Positions 31,637 through 39,995 of a DNA stretch of 64,000 nt are shown piece by piece. Positions within the stretch are counted from its first letter, which is position 1, and each line of letters begins with the position of its first letter. Made by a program: the position numbers and the translations under genes. The DNA is taken from contig NZ_CP034170.1 in assembly GCF_003860405.1 (NCBI RefSeq), positions 372,001-436,000 of the forward strand, written 5' to 3'. Origin of the DNA: Nakamurella antarctica. GTDB lineage: Bacteria; Actinomycetota; Actinomycetes; Mycobacteriales; Nakamurellaceae. The notes under the pieces are model-generated. The model made no database searches. It saw only the letters and a list, made by a program, of their open reading frames with translations, and had not been told where the DNA came from.

Positions 31637-33844
31637 ATGACGAAACCCGACCAGGCTGAGCGCCTCGCATCTGGTGGCCTCGCATCTGGTGGCCCCGCAT
31701 CTGGTGGCCCCGCATCTGGTGGCCCCGGTGTGGACCGCATTGAGCTGCGGGAGCGGGCAGAACACCACCTGCGCGACCTTGTGCAGTCGCAAGAGGCGGT
31801 GCTCCGCGCGGATCAGTGGGTGGCGATAGAAGCTCTGGTCGCTGACCGCAGGCGGGCGCTGGTGGTTCAGCGCACGGGCTGGGGGAAGTCTGCCGTGTAC
31901 TTCGTGGCGACCGCCCTACTGCGCTCGATGGGTGCTGGCCCCACCGTGATCATCTCACCGCTACTGGCGCTGATGCGGAACCAGATCTCGGCCGCCGCTG
32001 CGGCCGGCATCACCGCGGTGACGATCAACTCTGCCAACGCCCAAGAGTGGGGCCAGACCTACCAGCAGGTGCGGGCCGGCGAGGTGGACGTACTTCTGGT
32101 GTCGCCGGAGCGGTTGAACAACCCGGGTTTTCGAGACGAGGTCCTGCCCGGACTTGCGGCCAGCGCGGGCCTGCTGGTGGTGGACGAGGCGCACTGCATT
32201 TCCGATTGGGGCCACGATTTCCGACCGGACTACCGACGGATCCGCACCATGTTGACTCAGTTGCCCGCCGGTATTCCGGTGTTGGCGACCACGGCTACAG
32301 CGAATGAGCGCGTGATGACGGATGTTGCCGAACAATTGGAGACCAGCGCTGCGGGCGTCGGGGCAGATGTTCTCGTGCTGCGCGGGACGCTGGACCGGGA
32401 GTCTTTGCACCTGGGTGTCGTAACACTGCCCAGCCAACCGGCGCGGTTGGCCTGGTTGGTCGAGCAGCTGCCGAAGCTTCAGGGGTCGGGGATAATATAC
32501 TGCCTCACGGTCGCCGCCACCGAGCAGGTGGCAGATCACCTGCGGGCCAACGGTTTTGAGGTTGCAGCCTATTCTGGCCAGACGGATCAGGCGGAGCGAT
32601 TGGACGCCGAGCAGCGACTCCTCGGCAATCAGGTGAAGGCCTTGATCGCTACTTCTGCTCTCGGAATGGGTTTCGACAAACCAGATCTCGGTTTCGTGAT
32701 CCACCTGGGGATGCCTGCATCGCCGATTGCTTATTACCAACAGGTGGGCCGCGCCGGCCGCGGTGTCTCTCGCGCCACCGTGGTGGCATTACCCGGCACC
32801 GACGATCAGCAGATCTGGGAGTACTTCGGGTCGCTGGGATTTCCGCCGGAGTCCGCAGTGCGGGAAACGCTCGCCGTACTCGGTGCTTCGCCCACACCGA
32901 TCTCGGTTCCAGCTCTAGAAGCGCAAGTTTCGCTGCGCAGGTCGCGGTTGGAAACCATGCTGAAGGTCCTCGATGTCGACGGTGCGGTTCGTCGCGTGGC
33001 CGGCGGGTGGGTCGCGACCGGCCAAGCCTGGGTGTACGACGCGGATCGGTACGACCGCGTCAATACTGCGCGCCGCGGTGAGCAGAACTCGATGCTGGAA
33101 TACCTTTCGACCACAGAGTGCCGGCTTCAGTTTTTGCGTCGCGTGCTCGACGATCCGGGTGCCGGCCCCTGCGGTAGGTGCGACAACTGCGGTGGGTTGG
33201 CGCTCGCGATGCAGGTTGACGCCGCCGATGTCGCCCGGGCCGCCGAGCGATTGAACAAACCGGGTGTGCCGGTGGAGCCGAGGGCAATGTGGCCGACCGC
33301 GATGAGCCAGCTGGGTGTGGCATTAAGCGGCAAGATTGCCCCCGGTCAGCGCCCCGAGCAGGGTCGCGCCGTCGCGCGGCTGGACAGCCTCGGACATGGG
33401 TCTGCGCTCCGAGAGCTGTTCTCTAGCAACACCCCCGATGGTGAGGTCCCGATTCCGTTACGGCATGCCATGGTCGCGGTCCTCGACGATTGGGACTTCC
33501 CGGCTGGGCGCCCCGCCGGCATCGTTTTCATCGACTCGGCGTCCAGGCCACTGTTGGTGGCCCACATCGCGCAGGGGCTGGGGCGCTTCTTGAAGCTGCC
33601 CGTCCTTGGGTCTTTCGTTCTCGCCCAAGACGGGCCGTTGAACACAGGTCAGAGCAACTCGGCGCAGCGCCTCAAAACTGTGGTGAACCGTCATCATCTG
33701 CACCTGGAAAGCAACCTTGGTGCGGGGCCCGTGCTGTTGGTGGACGACTACACCGACTCAGGCTGGACCCTGACAGTGACCGCGAAAGCGTTGCGCGAAG
33801 CCGGCGCCACGGCGGTCTATCCCTTCGTTCTGGGTGTCCGGTAA
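31637..33844 (+). CDS. RecQ-like DNA helicase fused to a phosphoribosyltransferase domain
   Basis: 735 residues. A SF2 RecQ-type core has Walker A QRTGWGKS (about 78-85), DEAH in VVDEAHCISDWGHDF (about 181), a TATANERV motif near 218 and motif VI QQVGRAGRG (about 372). A four-cysteine zinc site follows (TECRLQF ... CGRCDNCGG, about 494-522). The last 200 residues carry a type I phosphoribosyltransferase signature, LLVDDYTDSGWT (about 699-710). RQC and HRDC domains are not apparent. The N-terminus holds a 15-bp repeat coding ASGGP units. ATG 31637 is chosen; the frame is open back to 31592. Role in DNA repair or nucleotide-responsive processing is inferred. Confidence 0.88.
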   Translation: MTKPDQAERLASGGLASGGPASGGPASGGPGVDRIELRERAEHHLRDLVQSQEAVLRADQWVAIEALVADRRRALVVQRTGWGKSAVYFVATALLRSMGAGPTVIISPLLALMRNQISAAAAAGITAVTINSANAQEWGQTYQQVRAGEVDVLLVSPERLNNPGFRDEVLPGLAASAGLLVVDEAHCISDWGHDFRPDYRRIRTMLTQLPAGIPVLATTATANERVMTDVAEQLETSAAGVGADVLVLRGTLDRESLHLGVVTLPSQPARLAWLVEQLPKLQGSGIIYCLTVAATEQVADHLRANGFEVAAYSGQTDQAERLDAEQRLLGNQVKALIATSALGMGFDKPDLGFVIHLGMPASPIAYYQQVGRAGRGVSRATVVALPGTDDQQIWEYFGSLGFPPESAVRETLAVLGASPTPISVPALEAQVSLRRSRLETMLKVLDVDGAVRRVAGGWVATGQAWVYDADRYDRVNTARRGEQNSMLEYLSTTECRLQFLRRVLDDPGAGPCGRCDNCGGLALAMQVDAADVARAAERLNKPGVPVEPRAMWPTAMSQLGVALSGKIAPGQRPEQGRAVARLDSLGHGSALRELFSSNTPDGEVPIPLRHAMVAVLDDWDFPAGRPAGIVFIDSASRPLLVAHIAQGLGRFLKLPVLGSFVLAQDGPLNTGQSNSAQRLKTVVNRHHLHLESNLGAGPVLLVDDYTDSGWTLTVTAKALREAGATAVYPFVLGVR
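31667..31726. repeat. 15-bp tandem repeat, four copies, in the recQ-like gene
   Basis: GCATCTGGTGGCCCC repeats four times (the first copy ends CTC) and encodes Ala-Ser-Gly-Gly-Pro/Leu units directly after the first nine codons. Confidence 0.95.
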
Positions 33845-33855
33845 TGGCGCGGCGG

Positions 33856-33882
33856 GCGGGCCCGGCAATTTTTTGGGCCCGC
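33856..33882 (+). terminator. Hairpin behind the recQ-like gene
   Basis: GCGGGCCC pairs with GGGCCCGC; the T-run lies inside the 11-base loop, not behind the stem. It may act as a bidirectional terminator between convergent genes, though the layout is unusual. Confidence 0.45.
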
Positions 33883-33933
33883 GACAACTGTGCGGGAGAA
33901 GAGTACTGCCAATCAGCGCGGGGTGCTGCTCGG

Positions 33934-35268
33934 TTAGTGGGTGAGCGCTGGTTGCGGTGAGCGGACTCGCAGCAACATCAACAGCCCGGCAGCGATCACC
34001 AGCATGATGCCGTACCCGCCCACCCGCTCGTTGTCGGTCACGCCAGCCCCAAGCGCGTAGAGCGCCGGTGCCAAGAAGGCGACGGCCCGACCGGTGGTGG
34101 CGTAGAGACCAAACATCTTGCCTTCGTTGCCCGTGGTGATCAGGCGCGCCATGAACGTCCGGGAAGCCGATTGCGCTGGACCGACAAATAAGCACAGGAT
34201 CAAACCGAACACCCAAAATGCGGTCGGGCCCGAAAGCGCCAGCAGGATGCAGCCACTGACCAGAATGCCCAGAAGGGAATAAATGATCACTTTTTTGGGG
34301 CCGAGGCTATCGTCGAGGCGCCCTGCGGCTAATGCCCCGATGGCGGAGATGACGTTCGCGGCAATGCCAAAAATGAGCACGTCCCCAGTGGGAATATCGA
34401 ACAACGAAACCGCCAGGATTGCGGCGACGGTGAAGATGTAGGACATCCCGTCGCGGAACACCGCTGAGGCGAAAAGGAAATACAGGGTGTTGCGGTCCTG
34501 TGCCCACAGTCGCTTAATGTCGCCGATCAGCATTTTGTAGGAGTCGACGAGCGATTGCCTGCCCGCCCCTGGGTCGGCGGGCTTCTCCGGAACTTTGAAC
34601 AAAACGGGCAGCGCGAAGACCGCGAACCACACCGCTGCAAACACGGCAATTAATCGGATGTTGAGGCTCTCGTCCGTGGAGATTCCGAACAGACCCGCCG
34701 TGGGTGCGTTGTCTTCGCCTGCGATGAAGCCGACGTAGGCGATCAGTAGTAAAACGATGCCACCGAAATAGCCCATTGACCATCCGAGTCCGGAGACCCG
34801 GCCGACCGTTTGCGGGGTGGAGATCTGCCGCAACATCGCGTTGTAGGACACCTCCGAGAATTCGAAGAACACCAAGCCGGCCGCGTACAAGACGATGCCG
34901 AGGAGGAAGTAGGAGGGATCGGGTTTGACGAAGAACAGCCCAGCCGAGCACGCCACGACTGCCGCCGTCCAGATGGCGACCGATTGCCGTCGCTTACCGA
35001 GCGCATCGGCGCGCTGGCCGGCGACCGGAGCGAATAAGGCGATCAGAATGCCCGCAATGGCAACAGCGATCGAGAGTCGCGCGGATGCTTGCGCTTCCGA
35101 CATATCGCCAGCGACATTGCTGGTGGTGAGGTAGCGCGAAAAAATAAAGGTGACGACGACGGTATTGAAGGCCGCGGAACCCCAGTCCCAGAAGGCCCAC
35201 GCAACTATCTGACCCCGGCTGCCCACCGGCTGCGCTGGACCCGACACCGACGAATCGATTTTGCTCAT
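33934..35268 (-). CDS. MFS transporter, Atg22/UMF1-like
   Basis: 444 residues with about twelve hydrophobic helices. The N-terminus WAFWDWGSAAFNTVVVTFIFSRY-like segment and EFSEVSYNAMLRQI (about 150-163) are the signature of the Atg22-like effluxer branch of the MFS. Yeast Atg22 exports amino acids from the vacuole; bacterial substrates are unknown. ATG 35268 follows GGGG at one to five bases and is preferred to the frame from 35322. The gene converges with the recQ-like gene and is divergent from the metallopeptidase gene. Confidence 0.88.
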   Translation of the reverse strand: MSKIDSSVSGPAQPVGSRGQIVAWAFWDWGSAAFNTVVVTFIFSRYLTTSNVAGDMSEAQASARLSIAVAIAGILIALFAPVAGQRADALGKRRQSVAIWTAAVVACSAGLFFVKPDPSYFLLGIVLYAAGLVFFEFSEVSYNAMLRQISTPQTVGRVSGLGWSMGYFGGIVLLLIAYVGFIAGEDNAPTAGLFGISTDESLNIRLIAVFAAVWFAVFALPVLFKVPEKPADPGAGRQSLVDSYKMLIGDIKRLWAQDRNTLYFLFASAVFRDGMSYIFTVAAILAVSLFDIPTGDVLIFGIAANVISAIGALAAGRLDDSLGPKKVIIYSLLGILVSGCILLALSGPTAFWVFGLILCLFVGPAQSASRTFMARLITTGNEGKMFGLYATTGRAVAFLAPALYALGAGVTDNERVGGYGIMLVIAAGLLMLLRVRSPQPALTH

Positions 35269-35513
35269 ACCCCGGCAGCATAGGTGCCCTACCGGGATTA
35301 GCGGAACAGGTGCTCGTGTCACTCGCTAGGGGTCCTTGAGGTTCGGCGCTGCCGTTGTGGGGATAACCCCTGCCGCGCGGCCCGCATTAGGGCACAATTA
35401 CGGTGTGGCACGGCGGCTCAGTGCGCCTTTGTTGGCCGTCGGTGCTGACTAGGTACACGGCGGGGCGGGAAGTTGCAGTCTCGGCCGTGTGGCCGGGGTT
35501 AACGGAGGAAAAC

Positions 35514-36929
35514 ATGGCTGCCCAGGGCGCTACTCAATTCCGGTCCCGGGCGGGGCGCGTGATGCCCGCGGTGCTCGCGACAGCGCTGTTGCTGAGTGGG
35601 TGCGCGACGACCATTTCTGGCAATGCCTCCAGTGATCCGATGGCGGTGCCGTCTACTAAGCCCGCCGGGTACACGCCGTCCTCCTTTCCGATCAGGTTTG
35701 CGTTGGATGACGGGCCGGATCAGGTGGTGAGGGATTCCTTGGATGACATCAACCGTTACTATTCCGAGTTCTTCCCGCAGGTGTACGGAATCGATTTCGA
35801 ACCGCTTCGGGGCGGCTATTACTCCATTGCGCCAGGGGAAGGGCATGCCTCTTCCTGCATGGATGGCCCTAACGACGAAGCCGTGGTCGACAATGCTTTC
35901 TACTGCCCAGCATTCGACGAGATTGCCTACTGGCGCCCGCTGGTGGACGAGTTCGCGAGCAATTACAGCGATCTTCAGGTGGCGTTGGTGATGGCGCACG
36001 AGCTGGGGCACGCCATTCAGGCGCGTGTTGGCGACACCAGTAACCTCTCAATTGTAATGGAAACCCAGGCTGACTGCTTTGCGGGCACGTGGGCCAAACA
36101 AGTGCAAGAAAAGAAGGCCCCGCACTTCAGTTTCAACGAAGAAAACCTGGACCTGACCCTTGCAGCGTGGGCTTTGGTGTTGCCGGACCAGGTGGGTTCA
36201 GATCCGAACGACCGTAGCGCGCATGGAAGCGCCTTCGACAGGGTCAGCGCCTTCCAGGAGGGTTACCAGTCCGGGCCGACCGCTTGCCGTGACGATTTCA
36301 ACGACGCCAGGGTCTTCACCCAACAGGAGTTCAGCTCGGACAACGCCAGTACTGATGGCCTTGGAAACGCCACCTACGAGGAGACGCTTAAATTCTCCGA
36401 GAGCTCCCTCAACGAGTATTTCACCACCAAATTCAAGGAATTGGGAGTGGAGTGGAAGCCGCCGACGCTCACTGTGGGTCCGACCGGTTCGGATGGGTGT
36501 CCCGAAAAACACATTGTCTCCTATTGCCCAGATTCCAACACCGTGTTGATTTCCGATGAGGTCAGCTTGCGCGAAGTGCACCGAAAAAGCGGTGATTACG
36601 CTGTGCTAACAGCGCTGGGATTGGCGTACGGTTCTGCGGCTCTGGTGCAGCTGGGATATTCCCTCACCGACCAGCGCGCTGTCAGCGCAGTGAGCTGCTT
36701 GACGGGAATCTTCAGCGGGGAGGTTCTCCGCGTTCCGGGCACCTACGGTTTACAAATTAGCCCGGGCGATTTCGACGAAGCGACAGTGTTGCTCCTGCAG
36801 GCTGATTCGGCCAACCACTTGGTCAACACAGGCAGCGACCCCGCCTTCGACCGACTCGATCAGTTCCGATTCGGTGTTATTCAGGGCGCGGGAGGCAGCA
36901 TCACCGCCTGCGGTCTCCGGGCGGGGTGA
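35514..36929 (+). CDS. Neutral zinc metallopeptidase-like lipoprotein
   Basis: 471 residues. The signal peptide ends in lipobox LLLSGC (about residue 28), predicting a lipid-anchored extracytoplasmic protein. The zinc motif HELGH is in VMAHELGHAIQARVG (about 161), and a downstream acid/gluzincin-like METQADCFAGTWA (about 182-194) supplies the third ligand, as in the YpfJ-type neutral zinc metallopeptidase family. The C-terminal half is a second domain with several cysteines. ATG 35514 has GGAGGA six bases upstream, a decisive ribosome site; the frame starting at 35403 is only an extension. Substrates unknown. Confidence 0.9.
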   Translation: MAAQGATQFRSRAGRVMPAVLATALLLSGCATTISGNASSDPMAVPSTKPAGYTPSSFPIRFALDDGPDQVVRDSLDDINRYYSEFFPQVYGIDFEPLRGGYYSIAPGEGHASSCMDGPNDEAVVDNAFYCPAFDEIAYWRPLVDEFASNYSDLQVALVMAHELGHAIQARVGDTSNLSIVMETQADCFAGTWAKQVQEKKAPHFSFNEENLDLTLAAWALVLPDQVGSDPNDRSAHGSAFDRVSAFQEGYQSGPTACRDDFNDARVFTQQEFSSDNASTDGLGNATYEETLKFSESSLNEYFTTKFKELGVEWKPPTLTVGPTGSDGCPEKHIVSYCPDSNTVLISDEVSLREVHRKSGDYAVLTALGLAYGSAALVQLGYSLTDQRAVSAVSCLTGIFSGEVLRVPGTYGLQISPGDFDEATVLLLQADSANHLVNTGSDPAFDRLDQFRFGVIQGAGGSITACGLRAG

Positions 36930-36932
36930 ACG

Positions 36933-38243
36933 TCAGACGAGTTCGGCGGTGCTGGCGGCTTCCCGCCGTGCATCACGGCGCTTCATTTCGGCCAACAACG
37001 CGAAACCGATCGGAATAATGATCCACGCCGATAGGACGCGATAGATGAGAACGGCGGCTGTCGCTGTGCCGTAACCGGCGCCATAGGTAAGCAGCCCCAC
37101 GAGAAGTGCCGTCTCGACGGGGCCGATACCACCGGGGGTCAACGGGATTTGCCGGACCAGTTGAACCGACAGATACAGCCCGGCCAGCTGGAGAAGGTCG
37201 ATCTGGATATCGAACGCCAGGCAGCACATCAGCAGGCAAACTCCCTCGAGCGCCCACTTTCCTGATGTGGCCAAAATTGCCCACATCCACTCTTTGAACT
37301 TGACGTGCTTCGCCTGCCTGAGTGTTTCCCTCCCATCCCGGATGATCCCGGCGATTTTGGGCCACTTGATTTCGAACTGATCCAGTCGCGGTGTGGACCG
37401 AATGCCGTCGAGGGAGGCGGGGCCCCTGATGGCCCGCCGGAGGATTACCGCTACCAGCACTACGAAGATCACAGCGATAACGATGATGAGGGCACGGTTT
37501 TCCGTCACCAGAGTGATGAATGATGTAGCGGCGGTGGCGCTGAGCACCACCAGGTAGAGCAGCACCAAGGTGGCGATTGAGATCAGGCCGGAAAGAACCA
37601 TCACGGTGGCTGCGGTTGCCCTGCTGGCGCCAGCGGCACGGTATTGATTGAAGGAGAATCCGGCGGATACCGCGGCGCCGGCGGGCAGGCTATTGGTCAG
37701 CGCGGTGCTGGCGTAGGTGATCGCCGTGGTGCGACGCCGGGTAATGCGGGTTTCGAAGGCTTTCAAGAGCTGCCGTTGTTGTTCAGCAAACAGCGATATG
37801 GACGCTGCAGTGCAGATTGCGGCGACGACGATCCATTCCCAGCGAGCTTTTTGCAACGCCGCGCCAATGGAGGCCAGCGAGGGCAACTTTCCTCGGAGTA
37901 CGAAGAACACCACAGCGACCGCCGCAACGACAATGATGATATTGAGGCACTTACGCCATGCTGGCTTTGCTGCCCTGGCTTGGGGGTCTGTGGGAGGGGT
38001 ACTTGCCGGGCTGGCGCCGTCCACCGGCCAGCGGTCATCCCAGCTGCCTTTGCGGATCGCGGGGTTGGGGGCCGGCTCCAGAAAGGTGCCCTGCGGTGCT
38101 GAGCTGTTGCCTTCCAGTGGGGTATCAGGCGCCTCGATCGGAGCTGCCTCGATCGGAGCTGCAGAGTGCGCGCCTGTGCCGCGGTCCTCGCTTCGCTCCG
38201 TAGTCACTCTCTGATCGTGCACGCTCACCAGTGGTGCTGTCAC
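36933..38243 (-). CDS. LPG synthase-like (UPF0104/AglD) integral membrane protein
   Basis: About 436 residues. A disordered N-terminal 120 residues with Ala-Pro-Ile-Glu-Ala repeats precede eight or so helices. The lysylphosphatidylglycerol synthase transmembrane family pattern is visible: SLPAGAAVSAGFSFNQYRAAG (about 220-240, split by the helix end), LYLSVQLVRQIPLTPGGIGPVE (about 360), and conserved glycines. Only the flippase-like membrane part is present; there is no aminoacyl-transferase domain. So lipid handling rather than lysine transfer is likely. GTG 38243 is one of several possible starts (38309 is the longest). It converges with the metallopeptidase gene, 3 bp apart. Confidence 0.85.
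   Translation of the reverse strand: MTAPLVSVHDQRVTTERSEDRGTGAHSAAPIEAAPIEAPDTPLEGNSSAPQGTFLEPAPNPAIRKGSWDDRWPVDGASPASTPPTDPQARAAKPAWRKCLNIIIVVAAVAVVFFVLRGKLPSLASIGAALQKARWEWIVVAAICTAASISLFAEQQRQLLKAFETRITRRRTTAITYASTALTNSLPAGAAVSAGFSFNQYRAAGASRATAATVMVLSGLISIATLVLLYLVVLSATAATSFITLVTENRALIIVIAVIFVVLVAVILRRAIRGPASLDGIRSTPRLDQFEIKWPKIAGIIRDGRETLRQAKHVKFKEWMWAILATSGKWALEGVCLLMCCLAFDIQIDLLQLAGLYLSVQLVRQIPLTPGGIGPVETALLVGLLTYGAGYGTATAAVLIYRVLSAWIIIPIGFALLAEMKRRDARREAASTAELV
38133..38162. repeat. 15-bp tandem repeat, two copies
   Basis: CTCGATCGGAGCTGC occurs twice in tandem within the disordered N-terminal part of the LPG synthase-like gene and encodes Ala-Ala-Pro-Ile-Glu on the minus strand. Confidence 0.85.
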
Positions 38244-38377
38244 CTCGCACACGCTATTTGGCGCGGGAGTGTGCCAAAAAAGGAAGTAATGCCGGGTGAT
38301 CTGTCCCACTTCGGGGGCACCTCACTCGCGTTCGGCCCGTTACCGACCCCACTCGGGCGGGTTCATCGCAGCGTGAG

Positions 38378-39205
38378 TCATGACTGCACCCAGGCGTACC
38401 CCACGGGTCGGAGGGTGCCTGCGCCGGCAGTGATGCCGGCAACTATCGAGGTGAGTTCGGCTGTGTGGTGAGGCTCGACCGCAAGTGTGAGGACGGCATT
38501 TGTTTCGTACTCGACGCTGTGTATCCGCACGCTGCGATTACGTAGTTGCGCTTCGACCTGCCCGGCCCTGGCGTGATCAACTGCAACGGCAAACAGCTGG
38601 AACAAGCTGCGCCGTAATGGCTTGGCCTCTTTGCACGCCGCGGAGGCGGCATCGGAGTAGGCCCGGACCAGACCGCCAGCTCCGAGCAAGGTGCCGCCGA
38701 AGTAGCGGGTGACCACCGCGATGACGTCCATCAGCTGAGCTCCACGCAGCACATCGAGCATGGGCATGCCGGCCGTGCCGGCAGGTTCGCCGTCGTCGTT
38801 GGCCCGTTCCGTGGCAAGGCTCAGCGGCGCGGAGCCCTCGGAGCTTGCGGGGCGCGCGGGGTTAACGCCGGCGGCGCGGGGCCGGTCGAGGGTAGCTGCG
38901 GCGTCTAAAGCTGGCGCGCTGCCGATAGGACGGTCGGCCGAGATGTACGACGCAAGGATGTTCGGCGCAAGGATGTTCGGCGCAAGGATGTTCGGCGCAA
39001 GGATGGTTGGCGCAAGGATGTAGGCCGAACAATGATGACGGGCGGCGTGGTGGAGCCGCCGTTGCCCGTCGATGATGGCCTTCGCGGCTTGATCGGAAGA
39101 CACGGGAAGGATCACCGCGACGAAACGGGATCGTTTGACGTCGATCTCGGCCGTGGCGGTCCCAGAAATGGTCAGGTAGGAAGGGCTGTTGTTGCTAGGC
39201 GTCAC
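38378..39205 (-). CDS. yigZ: YigZ/IMPACT-family protein with a repeat insertion
   Basis: 275 residues against about 205 for a usual YigZ. The N-terminal UPF0029 domain (EIDVKRSRFVAVILPVSS ... LHHAARHHCSAY) is interrupted after residue 66 or so by about 75 extra residues, including Ile-Leu-Ala-Pro-Asn repeats. It then resumes with DDGEPAGTAGMPMLDVL and VVTRYFGGTLLGAGGLVRAYSDA, the family core. YigZ-type proteins are thought to bind nucleic acid or regulate translation; the eukaryotic relative IMPACT controls GCN2. The GTG at 39205 overlaps the MOSC gene end by 11 bp, indicating one operon with the MOSC and hydrolase genes. Confidence 0.88.
   Translation of the reverse strand: MTPSNNSPSYLTISGTATAEIDVKRSRFVAVILPVSSDQAAKAIIDGQRRLHHAARHHCSAYILAPTILAPNILAPNILAPNILASYISADRPIGSAPALDAAATLDRPRAAGVNPARPASSEGSAPLSLATERANDDGEPAGTAGMPMLDVLRGAQLMDVIAVVTRYFGGTLLGAGGLVRAYSDAASAACKEAKPLRRSLFQLFAVAVDHARAGQVEAQLRNRSVRIHSVEYETNAVLTLAVEPHHTAELTSIVAGITAGAGTLRPVGYAWVQS
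38951..39025. repeat. 15-bp tandem repeat, five copies, in yigZ
   Basis: CGCAAGGATGTTCGG occurs three times exactly, then once as CGCAAGGATGGTTGG and once as CGCAAGGATGTAGGC. It encodes the Ile-Leu-Ala-Pro-Asn units of the insertion. Confidence 0.95.
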
Positions 39206-39995
39206 GGGGCCCCAGGAGTCGAGCGCTCTCTCCCGAAGCGACAGGCGATTCGGACGCAGCAGCGGAAGCTGCCGCATCGAAACCGGTCTCGGGTGGGCCT
39301 TCCATGAGCTCGGCGAGATCACTACGCAGGCCGGGCACCCAGCGCTCGGGAAGCACCGAAGCAGAGCGCAAGACCCTTCTCAGCAGAGCGATCCGATCCT
39401 CTCGGAGGAGTCCTGCCTTTGCGCCGTTCATCGCTTGGCTGACATCTCGGACACTCACCCCTACCGGGCTGACATCCGTGAGTGTTACCGGGTCTTCCTG
39501 CTGCACGAACCCCGGTTGCAGGACCCGGAAGTAGAAGCCGGTCCGCAGGCTGTCCTCGACCAACACTGCGAGATCTTTTCGTCGGTGGATGGCGGCGATT
39601 TTGAAGCACGGGCGGCGCGGCTGGCTGACCTGCACCACCGCAGTACCCCAGGTGAAGATGTCGCCGAGAAAAACCTCCGCCTCGAGAAGCCCTTTGCTGG
39701 TGATATTTTCACCAAACGCTGGGGGTGACAAGGGCACGCCAAGGAGCGCCTCCCAATGCCCGTAGTGCTCCAGAGGGTAGACGCAGACTGCCTTTTCGGG
39801 ACCGCCGTGCACGGTGAGGTCGGCCTGGGTGTCACCGGCGAGGCCTGTGGGTCCGAGCTGTGTCCGTCCGTGGGTCTGAAGTTTTCGAAACGCCGTGGGA
39901 ACTTCGACGCGCCCGTGCTGCACGGCATCGACTGGGCCCACGGCTAGCGATGCGATTGCGCCCAGCAGGTGAGTCTGGTGGGGATCGCGGCTCAT
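39195..39995 (-). CDS. MOSC domain protein
   Basis: 266 residues. A YiiM-like molybdenum cofactor sulfurase C-terminal domain spans about residues 40-200: LAGDTQADLTVHGGPEKAVCVY (about 52-73), PPAFGENITSKGLLE and the catalytic-type cysteine in VSQPRRPCFKIA (about 128). YiiM-type proteins detoxify N-hydroxylated bases and use the molybdenum cofactor. The last 60 residues are Ala/Ser/Glu-rich and disordered. The ATG overlaps the preceding hydrolase stop (ATGA), so the hydrolase, MOSC and yigZ genes form a tightly coupled unit transcribed in that order. Confidence 0.9.
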   Translation of the reverse strand: MSRDPHQTHLLGAIASLAVGPVDAVQHGRVEVPTAFRKLQTHGRTQLGPTGLAGDTQADLTVHGGPEKAVCVYPLEHYGHWEALLGVPLSPPAFGENITSKGLLEAEVFLGDIFTWGTAVVQVSQPRRPCFKIAAIHRRKDLAVLVEDSLRTGFYFRVLQPGFVQQEDPVTLTDVSPVGVSVRDVSQAMNGAKAGLLREDRIALLRRVLRSASVLPERWVPGLRSDLAELMEGPPETGFDAAASAAASESPVASGESARLLGPRDA

